Counted from the first letter of the stretch, positions 8,928 through 18,795 are shown. The stretch is 49,775 nucleotides of DNA from Cytophagales bacterium (GCA_016124425.1 WGNT01000077.1:1-49775); one strand, 5' to 3'. Made by a program: numbers and translations. Notes: generated by a model from the letters alone, not told the origin.

Positions 8928-8957
8928 AAAAAAAAACCGCGGTAAGATCTACCGCGG
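8928..8957 (-). terminator. Rho-independent terminator of the SusC1 operon
   Basis: A perfect 8-bp stem CCGCGGTA (8937-8944) / TACCGCGG (8950-8957) with a 5-base loop, preceded on the plus strand by a run of nine A, which is the U-tract when read on the minus strand. It lies 30 bases beyond the stop of the minus-strand lipoprotein gene and between convergent genes. Confidence 0.85.
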
Positions 8958-8987
8958 GTCATTGACTTCTATGCCATAAATTGCTGA

Positions 8988-9476
8988 CTACTTGGTAATT
9001 CTTGCACGCGCCCTCGTAGAAACGATGCTCTCGTTATTATCTAGAATCACTTCAAACATAAATGCAATTTCTGTAAAGCCTGTTTCTGGTACATTGACTG
9101 TTACATTTGGCCTTTTTTGTCTGAATTCCGCTAGGGTAGTAGAAAATACTACGCGGTTTCCCTCACCGAGAATTGGCTCAGCAATGTAATCCCCGGAGGT
9201 ATTCAGTGTACCTACGTTGATAGAGGTATTCCCGGCGGCAACTTTACGGATTTCCCGTATGGTTCTTCCGGAGTTTTCCGGAATCTCCATGACAAATTCG
9301 ATCGGTTCCCCTGCTGAAACCTCCACAAAAGGATCATGCCCATAGGAGGTAGCGTTGGTAAACATGAGCGGTACTTCAGGACGGTTGTCTCTGTTAAAGG
9401 TACCAAAGTCCTCTTCGCACGATACTAAAAACGACAGCATCAAAATGCATAAGGCAGTATGGAGTATATATTTCAT
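8988..9476 (-). CDS. Small lipoprotein at the end of a SusC/SusD operon
   Basis: A 162-residue exported lipoprotein: short basic start, hydrophobic stretch, and lipobox LVSC with Cys20, followed at once by the acidic EEDF typical of Bacteroidota surface-export signals. The mature region looks all-beta. It begins 17 bases after the SusD1 stop and is followed by a strong terminator, so it is the third gene of the SusC1-SusD1 operon. Position and architecture suggest a small surface substrate-binding accessory protein, comparable in role but not in recognised sequence to SusE/SusF-like proteins. No domain was recognised. Confidence 0.7.
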   Translation of the reverse strand: MKYILHTALCILMLSFLVSCEEDFGTFNRDNRPEVPLMFTNATSYGHDPFVEVSAGEPIEFVMEIPENSGRTIREIRKVAAGNTSINVGTLNTSGDYIAEPILGEGNRVVFSTTLAEFRQKRPNVTVNVPETGFTEIAFMFEVILDNNESIVSTRARARITK

Positions 9477-9493
9477 TTTCTTCTAGTGTTAAG

Positions 9494-10948
9494 TTAATCT
9501 ACGTCCCACCAAACGGCGACATTCGGAAGGATAAGTTCGAAATTGGAGTTTCGGGCAATTTCCTGATTCACATATTGGGCCCGAACAGGACGGGTGCCGT
9601 CAATTCCCACTGCATTTTGATGGTCTTCAAGAATAGGATACCCCGTCCTTCGATAATCATTCCACTGTTCTACCCCGTTACCGTAAAGCGAAATGTATTT
9701 CTGAGTCATGATTTTTTCCAGGTTCTCTTCCTCGGTCCCATCTAAGCTTACGAATTCCTGATTGGCCGCAAAATAGGTATCAATCTCTGTGGAGGATAGG
9801 CCGGCGAGCGCCATTGAAGCCCGAATACCGGATTGATAATACGTTTCGGGATCACCGGAGGTCCCTAGAAGCAATGCGGATTCCGCCAAAATAAATTGCA
9901 CTTGTGCAGCGGTGATGAACCTTACAGGTCCTTCTCCATCTCCAGTGACATACTCGCTAAAACGTGACCAAGAACTTGTCGGCGTAGGTAATGCGCCCCT
10001 AAACCCGTTGTCAATCGTCACATATCTCCCTGCGGGTGACGTGACGAAAATGGGTAGGCGGGGATCGTTCATCTCCTGCAGCAGATTTACGAACCGCGTA
10101 CTTATCATCATATCATTTCTGAATGCAGTGACGTAGGTATATTCATAAACAGGCGCACGGCTTCCGACAGATGATCCAAAGAAGAAGTTCATGTTCTCGC
10201 TATTGCTATCTATGTAGTTATTCGCGGTGAGCACTGCTTGAATTTCCTGGGTTGCCCTTTCCGGAGCTACTCTCGATATTGTGTTGGCAAACTTGAGCAA
10301 CAGCGCGTTACCGGCTTTTTTCCATTCATCAAGGTCTCCTCCGTAAATCAGGTCGTCAGATCCCGGATTAATTTCTGATGGCGCATCCAAATCCGCCATA
10401 CCTTCTTTTACAAGATCAAATAAACTCTGCACGCCATCCGCGCCCAAGTAAATCTGCTCTTGAGTGTCTAAAGTAGGCGTAGTGTTGTCCTCTCCTTGTA
10501 GCGCTTCGGAGTAAGGAATAGCTCCCCAGAAATCCGTAGCAATGGAAAAGGTATACGCTTTCATAATCTTGGCGATACCCATATAGGAACGAGACCCGAT
10601 CTCTTCCGATATGCCGATCAGCGATTCGTAGGTTATGAGCGCGCCGTTGTAGATTTCAAATCGCCATTGATTGTTGAAATCCGCACCATCAATATTGTAA
10701 ATATCATAGGCTGCCGGGGAATTGGCAGCCCCGGCCGTTACGCTCGTGATCGTAGATCCAAACCGGTTCAACTCATTGTTATTCGCAAAGGCAGATCCGG
10801 CAAGCGCTGCAGGAAGCAGCACGTTGGGTGTTACGGAGGAGGGATCATTTGGAGATTCGTTTATATCCAAAAAGTCCGAACATGCGGTAGCTGTGAGCAG
10901 CAAACCCGATACTATATATGTGACTATTTTTTTCATTTCTAAGTTCAT
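9494..10948 (-). CDS. SusD/RagB-family nutrient-binding outer-membrane lipoprotein (SusD1)
   Basis: Outer-membrane lipoprotein that acts as a substrate-binding lid on its SusC partner. The 484 residues carry a signal peptide II (TATAC, Cys23), then CSDFLDINESPNDP, a typical SusD N-terminus, and the helical TPR-like core. WGAIPYSEA and the C-terminal QKYISLYGNGVEQWNDYRRTG are hallmarks of the SusD-like group 2 family. The ATG at 10948 overlaps the SusC1 stop as TAATG, indicating translational coupling; a second ATG four codons later (10936) gives an equally good signal peptide and may be the true start. Substrate unknown: no glycan-degrading enzyme lies nearby. Confidence 0.93.
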   Translation of the reverse strand: MNLEMKKIVTYIVSGLLLTATACSDFLDINESPNDPSSVTPNVLLPAALAGSAFANNNELNRFGSTITSVTAGAANSPAAYDIYNIDGADFNNQWRFEIYNGALITYESLIGISEEIGSRSYMGIAKIMKAYTFSIATDFWGAIPYSEALQGEDNTTPTLDTQEQIYLGADGVQSLFDLVKEGMADLDAPSEINPGSDDLIYGGDLDEWKKAGNALLLKFANTISRVAPERATQEIQAVLTANNYIDSNSENMNFFFGSSVGSRAPVYEYTYVTAFRNDMMISTRFVNLLQEMNDPRLPIFVTSPAGRYVTIDNGFRGALPTPTSSWSRFSEYVTGDGEGPVRFITAAQVQFILAESALLLGTSGDPETYYQSGIRASMALAGLSSTEIDTYFAANQEFVSLDGTEEENLEKIMTQKYISLYGNGVEQWNDYRRTGYPILEDHQNAVGIDGTRPVRAQYVNQEIARNSNFELILPNVAVWWDVD

Positions 10949-13900
10949 TATAAGGTAAACCTCAAATTGACGCCATAATTTCTTACTTGGGGAGGACCAC
11001 TTAGATCCATTCCCTGTATATTACCTGCACCTTGGGTATTTACCTCTGGGTCTGCTGGGAATCCCGGCGCAAAGAATAACAGATTTCTTGCACTAACGCC
11101 TATAGAAGCTTGGCCAAAAGGAGTGTTTTGCAACAATGTGGACGGTAGGTTGTAGTTCAATGCCACCTCTCTAAGTCTATAGACCGTAGCGTCAAACACC
11201 GCACCTTCAGAGGCTAATCCACCAAGTGCGCCAAAGTAGGTTTGAGCGGGAAGTTGAATGTTGTTTGGCCTATAGGTACCGTCGCCGTTGTCTATTACGC
11301 CAGGTAAAATACGCGGCATGTTCCGGTCCACTCCTGTGTAGTCGATATGACCACCTGACCGTAAATCGACTTGACCAAAGGAGTAAAGCTGTCCGCCTAC
11401 GCGTGCATCCAATAAGGTCGATAACGTGAAGTTTCTATAGGTAAAGGTATTTGAGAAACCCGCAATCCAATCGGGCTGTGGATTCGAAACAACCTCACCC
11501 GGAACACCGGGCGCAAATGTTCCCGTAACTGGGTTGATAAGCAGTTCTCCGGCTTCATTTCGGGGAAACTTAGTCGAGATAATTACACCATAGGGATGTC
11601 CCACGGCAATGGATGGCGCGATACCGAGAAAACTGTTTCCGGGAATAGTAGAGTTATCTACGTCTGGCGCAATGGAGACTACTTCATTTCTTATTCTGGT
11701 AAAATTAAGTTCGCTCTCCCAGGTAAAATCCGAAGACTCCACTACCAATGCCCGCAACGTAGCTTCAACACCCTGGTTTACCATTTCCCCAATGTTCGTC
11801 GTCCTGTTGTCATAGCCGGAGGACGGGGAGATGGCCACATCGAAGATTTGATTTGTACTGGATGTATTGAAGTACAAGACATCCAACTCAACCCTAAAAT
11901 CAAATAGACTGATGACCGTTCCCACTTCATAATTTGTCACAAATTCTGGCGCCAAATTCTGGCTTCCGATACGCGCCTGCGGAAAGAAGCCCGGAATGTT
12001 GGCTCCACCTACGGAAAGAGGGAAATTAATCTGCGCCAAATTGTTGCCATAGGAGGCCTGAGAAAACAAGGTCGTGAGAAGATACGGATCTGCATCACGT
12101 CCCACACGTGCGGCATTTGCCTTTATCTTTATTTGAGAGAGGACATCTGACTGGAGATCAAATAAATCAGTCGGCACAAAGCTCAGTGCGGCCGATGGAT
12201 AGAAATACGTGTTGTTGTCCGTTGGCAAGGTCGAGGACTGGTCTACCCGTCCGGATAATTCTAAAAACAAGTAGTTTTTATAGTCCAAGTTAAGCTGTGC
12301 ATAATGTCCAATCAGCCTTCTTCTGGTGCGTTCCTCAAAGGAGTTTGTAAAAACACTCGCATTGCTGATGTTGTCAAAGCCAAAAATATTTAAGCCTTCT
12401 CCCACTACCCTGGTATTTTGGAAATCCCGTTGGTTGATGTTTTGGCCTAGTAGCGCGTTGACATTAAAACCTTCCACCCCAAAAACTGCATCTTTGTTCA
12501 TGCGGATCAAAAGGTCTCCGTTCAACTCTGAACGGAAAACCATATCATCGGCAAGTCGTCCCTGAGGATTTCTGGAGGCGCCTATACGGCTAATCTGTTT
12601 TCTTCTGTCTGTGTAGGTGTCTGCTGTCACACGGTAGGTTACGTTTAGCCAATCAGCGAAATCATACCCTATGGTAAGGTTGCCAAACATCCTGTCTACG
12701 TTTGAATCAAACGTTTCATTCTGGGTGCTCCAAAAAGGATGCGTATTTGGTGGGTTGTAATAAATGGGCTCTCCCAATTCATTCTCAATCGGCGCACCAC
12801 CAAAATCGTATGAGCGCGGAATCCGGGTGATTTGTCCCATAGCCGAACCTCCGTTACCCGCCGTACCATTACGCTGCTTCGACTTGACATAGGTAATGCT
12901 TCCTCCTACATCGATACCATTTTGTAGCTTTTTGTTCCCGCCCAACTGTACATTGTAGCGATCGAATCCTGTCTCGGGAATGATACCTTCCTGATTGGTA
13001 GCGTTTACTGAAAGGATAAAGTTGTTGTCGGATGTACCCGAAGCAATACTAACGCCATTTTGCAGCACCCTTCCCTGACGGAAAAAGATGTCGAAATGGT
13101 TTGGATATGGCCGATAGGGAACTGTCTCACCTTGCGTATTTACTACGGTGTTAAACCCAGGCGCACCAAATCTAGGGCCCCAAGAGTTCGTTGACGTTGG
13201 AACAAAATTGTTTGTCGTTCCCTGTCCATACTCACTTTGAAGAGAGGCATAATTTATCGGATCCTGAACGTTAAAGGATGAGGTAACGGTAAGTTCCGTT
13301 TTCCCATTTAATCCGCTTCCTGTCTTTGTGGTGATGAGGATTGCTCCGGCAGATGCCCTAGAGCCGTACAATACCGAAGCCGCTGGTCCCTTTAATATGT
13401 TAATTGACTCGATCGTTTCTGGTGCAATATCGTTCAGCCTATTGCCGGGCTGTGAACCGAAAAGTGTATTCTGTGTGTTGTCCGTATTGTTGCTGAAAAT
13501 AATGCCATCCACGACAATCAGAGGCTGGTTACTTCCAGTGAATGACGTTATTCCACGGATATTAATGTTAGTAGAAGCGCCTGGGGTACCGGAAGAACTT
13601 CCGATATTCACTCCGGCTACTCTCCCTTGGAGTGTATTCAATACGTTTGGTTCAGAACGTTGGGCAATTACATCGCCACTTACAGATTGCACGGTATATC
13701 CCAGCGATTTTTCGTTTCGCTCAATATTCTGCGCCGTGACGACAATCTCTGATAGGATCTGTACATCGGGGGAAAGTAGCACGTCGACCGTCGTCCGGTT
13801 TCCAACGGTAACTTCCTGTCGCTCGAAGCCAACAAAGCTAAATACCAAAACAGTGGACGTACTCGGAACACTAATCGAATATTGACCGTCAATATCGGTT

Positions 13901-14058
13901 ACAGTCCCTGTCGTCGTCCCTTTGATGTTTATACTAACACCGGGTATTCCTACCGGTTCACTGGAAGACGTCACCTGCCCGGTAATAGTTCTGCTCTGTG
14001 CCACTGCCGCACATACGGAAAATATAGTGACTAGGAGACCTAGTAGAACTTTTTTCAT
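10948..14058 (-). CDS. SusC/RagA-family TonB-linked outer-membrane receptor (SusC1)
   Basis: A 1036-residue TonB-dependent importer. After a cleavable signal peptide (about 1-20, ending AVAQ) comes a carboxypeptidase-regulatory-like domain (about 23-108, with GIPGVSINIKGT and TGTVTDIDGQYSI), then the plug (about 115-225, containing GRVAGVNI, NIRGI and the LKGPAASVLYGSRAS signature) and a 22-stranded barrel. There is no STN domain before the plug, so signalling through an anti-sigma factor is not expected, and no ECF sigma gene is nearby. It heads a SusC-SusD-lipoprotein operon. The protein ends VNLRFTL, with Phe two positions from the end rather than terminal. Substrate cannot be told from the sequence. 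Confidence 0.95.
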   Translation of the reverse strand: MKKVLLGLLVTIFSVCAAVAQSRTITGQVTSSSEPVGIPGVSINIKGTTTGTVTDIDGQYSISVPSTSTVLVFSFVGFERQEVTVGNRTTVDVLLSPDVQILSEIVVTAQNIERNEKSLGYTVQSVSGDVIAQRSEPNVLNTLQGRVAGVNIGSSSGTPGASTNINIRGITSFTGSNQPLIVVDGIIFSNNTDNTQNTLFGSQPGNRLNDIAPETIESINILKGPAASVLYGSRASAGAILITTKTGSGLNGKTELTVTSSFNVQDPINYASLQSEYGQGTTNNFVPTSTNSWGPRFGAPGFNTVVNTQGETVPYRPYPNHFDIFFRQGRVLQNGVSIASGTSDNNFILSVNATNQEGIIPETGFDRYNVQLGGNKKLQNGIDVGGSITYVKSKQRNGTAGNGGSAMGQITRIPRSYDFGGAPIENELGEPIYYNPPNTHPFWSTQNETFDSNVDRMFGNLTIGYDFADWLNVTYRVTADTYTDRRKQISRIGASRNPQGRLADDMVFRSELNGDLLIRMNKDAVFGVEGFNVNALLGQNINQRDFQNTRVVGEGLNIFGFDNISNASVFTNSFEERTRRRLIGHYAQLNLDYKNYLFLELSGRVDQSSTLPTDNNTYFYPSAALSFVPTDLFDLQSDVLSQIKIKANAARVGRDADPYLLTTLFSQASYGNNLAQINFPLSVGGANIPGFFPQARIGSQNLAPEFVTNYEVGTVISLFDFRVELDVLYFNTSSTNQIFDVAISPSSGYDNRTTNIGEMVNQGVEATLRALVVESSDFTWESELNFTRIRNEVVSIAPDVDNSTIPGNSFLGIAPSIAVGHPYGVIISTKFPRNEAGELLINPVTGTFAPGVPGEVVSNPQPDWIAGFSNTFTYRNFTLSTLLDARVGGQLYSFGQVDLRSGGHIDYTGVDRNMPRILPGVIDNGDGTYRPNNIQLPAQTYFGALGGLASEGAVFDATVYRLREVALNYNLPSTLLQNTPFGQASIGVSARNLLFFAPGFPADPEVNTQGAGNIQGMDLSGPPQVRNYGVNLRFTL

Positions 14059-14752
14059 ATAATAGACTATTTAAGGTTTGATTACAGTAATTAAATTAGA
14101 ATCTACAATATTCAGATTTTTAATTTATATATACAAAAGTCCAATTCAACCTTCAATTGGATATATCAGAATAAAAATTTGTTTTTTAATGTTTAACTTT
14201 AAATAAAAATATTCTGAAAACTAATAAAATATATTATTGTTTAAAAATACCATATTAAATTTACAAAGGGTATTTTCTATAATTATTAATATATTTTATT
14301 ATCTTTTATAAATTAATTTTAAATTTTCTCTGTAATTAAAGAAGCAAGTCGATTAGAAGGTAAAAATTTCCTGGTGGTGAAAAAAAGCGGCAAATTTTGT
14401 ATTTTGCTCATTCCCCAGTCTAATCTACCGTATCTCAAACATGCTACTAAGAACGCATGTCAATCAACTCCAAAAAATTCATTAGCTTTAAATAGCCATT
14501 TCCAAAATTAAATTTTTTTTAGCATATTTTAACATTTCATCCAAATTCGGACTAGATCTCGGCCAATTTTTAAACTTTTGACTAAATATCAACCAATCCC
14601 AGAAAAAATAGCCTCCAACTAAAATGCGTTTTTGGTCAAAGAAGGCTCCATAAAAGAGCAAAGATTAGTTAGGCATTAGTTCGTTCTAATATCCTAATTT
14701 ACATGAATTAGACAAGCTGTCTATCTTCGCTTCTCGTACCTGTATGTGGTAC
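14059..14752. other. Long AT-rich intergenic region upstream of SusC1
   Basis: Nearly 700 bases without a supportable gene, especially AT-rich between about 14100 and 14340. It must carry the promoter of the SusC1 operon. One octamer, TAATTTTG on the minus strand (14503-14510), fits the -7 consensus but has no -33 partner and would leave a 440-base leader. A small inverted repeat TAGACA-AGC-TGTCTA (14709-14723) lies just past the AEC gene stop. Nothing else recognised. Confidence 0.5.
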
Positions 14753-15670
14753 TCAAGAGGGAAAAAATTGCGCTACTATCGGAACGAGAATCAACGAAAG
14801 GGCAATAGACAGCAAAACAACCAGTGAAAATTTTTCCTCCTCGGTCTCCAGATAGGAAGCAAACAGCGAAATATTCGACGCTACTGGCAAAAAAGGAACT
14901 AAAGCCAACATCAGGTAGTCGTCGGTGTCCAAACCTTTCCAAATCATGTACTCTCCCCCTATAAACAATGCACTGACAATCATAGCCGCTAAGGTCCTAA
15001 AACCTAACAGCTTTGAATAATAGCGCAAATCAATGTTTTTTACATTTAGCGATGTGAGGTGGAAACCAATAATCATCATACCCAGTGCAGAGACGACCCA
15101 ACCTACCACATCCATAGAAGGACCTACCGCTTCAGGTAGCTTGACCCCCCAAACCTTAATCCCAATGGCGGCAACAAATACATATACATAAGGTATCTTC
15201 AGCAATTCCTTAATAGCTAATTTGGTCGATAGCTTTGTTTTGGCTACCTGAAAATAGCCGATAATATTCCCATAAATAGCTGTGCCTAAGTAAACACAGA
15301 TAAGCACGCTCGTCGCTCCGGCGCCAAAAAGCGCTGATACGACGGGTATTCCGAAAAACAGCACGTTGAAAAACGTAAAGGAACTCTTTAACAGATTAAG
15401 GTTCTCCCCTTTAGCAATTGTCTTATGCGCTAAAAGTGCCGGCAAGTTCATTGTCAGCGCTATCAAAAACGTGATGATGGGGATGATAACAATTTTAGTA
15501 GTACTCGCTTCCGAAACATTATAAATGACCAACACCGGCAACAGGAGAAAAATGAGGGGTTTAGAAATGTAGGTCGGTTTGAGTTTGAACCATTTTTCTA
15601 AAAAATAGCCCACGCCAATAAAAGCAAGAACCGGCAAAAGATTCTTGTATAAATTAAGAATGATCTCCAT
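14753..15670 (-). CDS. AEC-family (auxin efflux carrier-like) permease
   Basis: Inner-membrane transporter of about 305 residues with roughly ten hydrophobic helices, split by a polar middle as in the AEC/BASS-type fold. Typical features are the N-terminal GVGYFLEKWF, LIFLLLPVLVIYNVSE, the GNIIGYF segment and the C-terminal MLALVPFLPVASN. Bacterial members move small carboxylates such as malate or malonate. A longer reading from 15709 would overlap the upstream gene by 56 bases; the ATG at 15670 starts just before the first helix and overlaps it by only 17, so I chose it. It is co-transcribed with the FAD/NAD(P)-binding gene, suggesting transport of that enzyme's substrate or product; this is inference. 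Confidence 0.85.
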   Translation of the reverse strand: MEIILNLYKNLLPVLAFIGVGYFLEKWFKLKPTYISKPLIFLLLPVLVIYNVSEASTTKIVIIPIITFLIALTMNLPALLAHKTIAKGENLNLLKSSFTFFNVLFFGIPVVSALFGAGATSVLICVYLGTAIYGNIIGYFQVAKTKLSTKLAIKELLKIPYVYVFVAAIGIKVWGVKLPEAVGPSMDVVGWVVSALGMMIIGFHLTSLNVKNIDLRYYSKLLGFRTLAAMIVSALFIGGEYMIWKGLDTDDYLMLALVPFLPVASNISLFASYLETEEEKFSLVVLLSIALSLILVPIVAQFFPS

Positions 15671-17177
15671 GTTGTAGTTTTTTGACGATATGTTCGGAAA
15701 GGGTGGCAATGCATTGTACGTTGAACCAAACGGCGTTTACATCCAGCAGCAGTCCGTTACAAATATGCCCCACTGCATATAGGTTTTTGACACGTTCTTT
15801 TGAACTAATTACCTCCATCTTACTTGGATCAACCACGATGCCTCCTACCGGATAGGCCTCTATAATCCCCTTTTTGAGGAGATTTTGGATTAAAACAGAT
15901 TGCATCTTTTCAACATTTTTAGATGGTCCGGTGGCATTAATCAAAAATTCACGCTCGTCACACCATACATCTGCGAATTGCAGTAAAAAGCGCTGCTTCG
16001 TTTCATCAAATGTGACGTCCCGCATGGGGAAATTTACCTCCAGCTTTCCTTTTTGAAACAAATCAGCCAGCCTTCTGGCGTTAATCAGTGGCATCCCGTA
16101 TCGGGTTACTGTCCAGTAAGGACCTAACCATTTCTTAAACCGCTGCTTCTCCTCAATAGACAGCCAGTCCCATACCTGAGACTCCTCATAGCGCATATCG
16201 TAGAGTATGTTGATAAACGCATCCCCGCCATCCTCAGCGATACGAATGTCTTGTTCCAGAAGCTCCTGGGCAGGAAAGCCTTTTCGTTCGGTGGCTTTCC
16301 AGTCGACTGGGGCCCCCGTGTAATTTTCGACTTCTTGCTGGAACAGGCGAAACAGATCCTTGATCCTAGGTTGTCGCCACTCCGAACGTCGTATTTGATG
16401 AATGCGCGAAAGGGTGAGGTATTTTCGCTTATACGAACGGCCCTCTACCGGCTGCACTCTTGGCATTAACCCATCTAGCGAATACAGGCTAATCTTTCCT
16501 TGATGTCCACTGTCGGTAAGGGTCATAATCGCATCAATAGCACTAAGGCTTGAACCTAATATAGCGACCTCTGCATTTTTAGGAATGCCATCTATGATTG
16601 GTTCGCTCGGCCATGGAAAGTCAAAATAATTAGCAAGGCCATCAAACTCAGGAAAGTTGTTGGGCTTGGGTGTTCCCGGTACTAATAAGACGTGATCGGC
16701 ATACAGAACAGGTCCATGTGCAAGCGTTACCTCCCAGCCTTCTCCGTCAGGGCTAAGATCGGTAGCCTCATCATGAATGATATGAACCTCCAATCCGATC
16801 TTTTCTGCTTCTGCTAGATAGTGTCTAACTTGCTCTTTCAGGTAATTTCCATACAGCCTCCGCGTCGTATAGGATTCGTGTAGCTGATTATCCCCTTTTA
16901 CTTCATTCTTGTGGTCATCCGGCTGCGTTTCTAGCCAGCCCGCAAAGTGGTCCGGCTCGAAGGAGTGGATCCCCATAAGGTTCGCCTGTGTATTTAATAG
17001 GTGACCGGGTTGATCCGTTCCAAAAGCAAGGCCTTGTCCAACCTTGTCTCCTTTTTCAATCAATACCACCTTCGTCTTATCATGGACGCCTGTCATTTTT
17101 AACTGTACCATTAATTCAGCCAGCGCTGCCACCCCGCAGGCACCACCTCCGACGATGCAAATCGTATAATCATTCAT
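15654..17177 (-). CDS. FAD/NAD(P)-binding oxidoreductase-like protein
   Basis: A cytoplasmic protein of about 507 residues in the FAD-NAD(P)-binding family (NAD_binding_9 type). It begins with a Rossmann dinucleotide motif (CIVGGGACGVAAL, residues 7-19), has a second nucleotide-binding segment (AEVAILGSSLSAIDA, in the middle) and ends with NLYAVGHICNG-type residues before the C-terminal helix, similar to lysine/ornithine N-monooxygenase-like flavoproteins. The frame is open upstream to 17222, but the ATG at 17177 places the Rossmann motif right at the N-terminus, as usual for the family. Its stop overlaps the start of the AEC permease. The actual substrate is unknown; members are often annotated as hydroxyacylglutathione-type or pyridine nucleotide-disulfide oxidoreductases on weak grounds. 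Confidence 0.85.
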   Translation of the reverse strand: MNDYTICIVGGGACGVAALAELMVQLKMTGVHDKTKVVLIEKGDKVGQGLAFGTDQPGHLLNTQANLMGIHSFEPDHFAGWLETQPDDHKNEVKGDNQLHESYTTRRLYGNYLKEQVRHYLAEAEKIGLEVHIIHDEATDLSPDGEGWEVTLAHGPVLYADHVLLVPGTPKPNNFPEFDGLANYFDFPWPSEPIIDGIPKNAEVAILGSSLSAIDAIMTLTDSGHQGKISLYSLDGLMPRVQPVEGRSYKRKYLTLSRIHQIRRSEWRQPRIKDLFRLFQQEVENYTGAPVDWKATERKGFPAQELLEQDIRIAEDGGDAFINILYDMRYEESQVWDWLSIEEKQRFKKWLGPYWTVTRYGMPLINARRLADLFQKGKLEVNFPMRDVTFDETKQRFLLQFADVWCDEREFLINATGPSKNVEKMQSVLIQNLLKKGIIEAYPVGGIVVDPSKMEVISSKERVKNLYAVGHICNGLLLDVNAVWFNVQCIATLSEHIVKKLQHGDHS

Positions 17178-17550
17178 GTGTTTATATGCTGTTTTAAATC
17201 GGCCATAACCCGCCCCAATCACAAAGGGAGAATCTCGTCATAATCATCATCCCTCCGAATGACCTGTTCCGAATGCTCGATTTCGTAATGTATTTTCGTT
17301 TAATTAGCTTTGTTTGATCCAGCGCTGACCTTGCTCTCACAAACAGCGCTCGAGAAAAATTTCCCTGAAAACTGCCGTCGCAATAATCCCACCACTTTGT
17401 AACTAAGAACGCCTTTTAGAGGAAACGCTACAGCAACCGAGCAATTACGAAAAAATGACTTACGGGCAAAAGTCCAGATAATTCACTTCCATTCAGGTTT
17501 ATTTCAGTCGCTTTACCTATATTCGTTCTTCAAAAAAGAACATAAACTCC
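17178..17550. other. Divergent intergenic region
   Basis: Spacer between the divergent flavoprotein and TIM-barrel genes and expected to hold both promoters. On the plus strand TAGCTTTG (17305-17312) fits the -7 consensus, with a partial TTTCG about 20 bases before it; it would give the TIM-barrel gene a leader of over 200 bases. TATATTCG (17518-17525 approximately) is closer but a poorer match. No gene seen. Confidence 0.35.
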
Positions 17551-18579
17551 ATGAATAACCGACGAGACTTTCTCCTAAAATCTGCTTTGGGTGTTGCCGG
17601 ACTAGCACTCGCCCCATCCTGGCTGCAGGGAGCTCCTGCCCTGATCCGCACCTACAACAAGCCCGATTCCAAGATAAACGGGGTACAAATAGGCTGCATT
17701 ACTTACTCCTTCCGCTCTTTACCTGACCAAAGTGCGGAAGCGACCCTTAGATATATAACCGACTGTGGAATCAGTGCCATTGAACTTATGGGAGGTCCGG
17801 CGGAGTCCTTTGCAGGTATGCCTGAGTCAACGGTAAACAGAAGCCGACTTTCCCAGTTGGGCGGAAAGCAACGAAGGGGGGAAGCCCTAACTGCGGAGGA
17901 GTCGAAAGAACTAGAAGAACTACAAAAAGAGGCTACTGCCTTTGGACAAGTAGTCGCCGACTGGAGATCGAAAACGGACTTCAAGAAATTTGATCAACTG
18001 CGGAAGCTTTATAAGGATGCGGGGGTAAGCATCTACGCCTTCAAGCCAAGTGCCTTTGGGAAGAACAACGCCGACGCCGAAATTGCCTATGGGATGAAAG
18101 CGGCGCGGGCTTTAGGTGCCAGCCATGTCACCTTAGAGCATCCGGCAGATGATGCACATACCCTGAAACTCGGAAAGATGGGCGAGCAGCACAAAATAAG
18201 CGTAGCGTATCACGGGCACGAACAGCAGACCTTTACGTTCTGGGATACCGCTCTTGCCCAAAGCCCAAAAAACGCACTGAACTTCGACGCCGGTCATTAC
18301 ATTGCCGCAGGACATACAGATATTATGAAACTGGTGGAGAAACAAAATAAACGGATCTTAAGCATGCACATCAAGGATAGACAGACTCCTGCAAACGGAA
18401 AAGGAAACCTACCTTGGGGAACCGGCGACACACCTTTACCGGAAATTTTGACCCTAATGCGGGAAAATAAATACGACTTTCCAGCTTCAATCGAACTGGA
18501 ACACAAGATACCAGAGGGATCGGATGCTATTCAAGAAGTACAGCAATGTATGGAGTTCTGTAGGAAGGCATTGGGTTGA
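17551..18579 (+). CDS. Tat-exported sugar phosphate isomerase/epimerase-like TIM barrel protein
   Basis: A 342-residue protein of the xylose isomerase-like TIM barrel family (AP-endonuclease family 2 fold). The N-terminus carries a twin-arginine signal (NRRDFLLKSALGVAGLALAPS), so the folded, metal-containing enzyme is exported to the periplasm. Barrel features include a Glu in strand one (AIELMGG), HVTLEHPAD, AYHGHEQQTF, the metal-type NFDAGHYIAAGHTD, MHIKDRQ and the final SIELEH, which together supply the Glu, His and Asp ligands of a divalent metal. Family members epimerise or isomerise sugars or take part in oxidative sugar modification; the substrate here is not known. It is convergent with SusD2, sharing a bidirectional terminator. 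Confidence 0.88.
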   Translation: MNNRRDFLLKSALGVAGLALAPSWLQGAPALIRTYNKPDSKINGVQIGCITYSFRSLPDQSAEATLRYITDCGISAIELMGGPAESFAGMPESTVNRSRLSQLGGKQRRGEALTAEESKELEELQKEATAFGQVVADWRSKTDFKKFDQLRKLYKDAGVSIYAFKPSAFGKNNADAEIAYGMKAARALGASHVTLEHPADDAHTLKLGKMGEQHKISVAYHGHEQQTFTFWDTALAQSPKNALNFDAGHYIAAGHTDIMKLVEKQNKRILSMHIKDRQTPANGKGNLPWGTGDTPLPEILTLMRENKYDFPASIELEHKIPEGSDAIQEVQQCMEFCRKALG

Positions 18580-18744
18580 TAACGATTCAGCAGTTATTGG
18601 GAAGTGCTGTAATCGCCTTTAAGTTCCCGTTTTAAAGAATAAAAAAATCCGGCATTGGGGAGACGACTTAGCTACTTCAAGTGAAGGAATAGAAGCGGTA
18701 GAGTTGTTCAGGCAGACCGCGCAATATTGGCCAAAAAAGGATAA

Positions 18745-18778
18745 AAAAAGGGGACTTTCGCAAAAAAGTCCCCTTTTT
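18745..18778. terminator. Bidirectional rho-independent terminator
   Basis: A 14-bp perfect stem, with arms 18745-18758 and 18765-18778 (core GGGGACTTT / AAAGTCCCC), a 6-base loop CGCAAA, and flanking A- and T-runs so that each strand has a U-tract. It sits between the convergent TIM-barrel and SusD2 genes and serves both. Confidence 0.9.
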
Positions 18779-18795
18779 ATTATCAATTATAAAGC

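Noticed and set aside
13328..13885. 185-codon frame antisense to SusC1
   Set aside because: Shadow of the SusC1 coding sequence; composition follows the complementary strand of that gene.
18623..18744. Open plus-strand frame after the TIM-barrel gene with a protein-like stretch (GDDLATSSEGIEAVELF)
   Set aside because: No start codon, reads into the terminator, and no recognised homology; may be a gene remnant but evidence is too thin.
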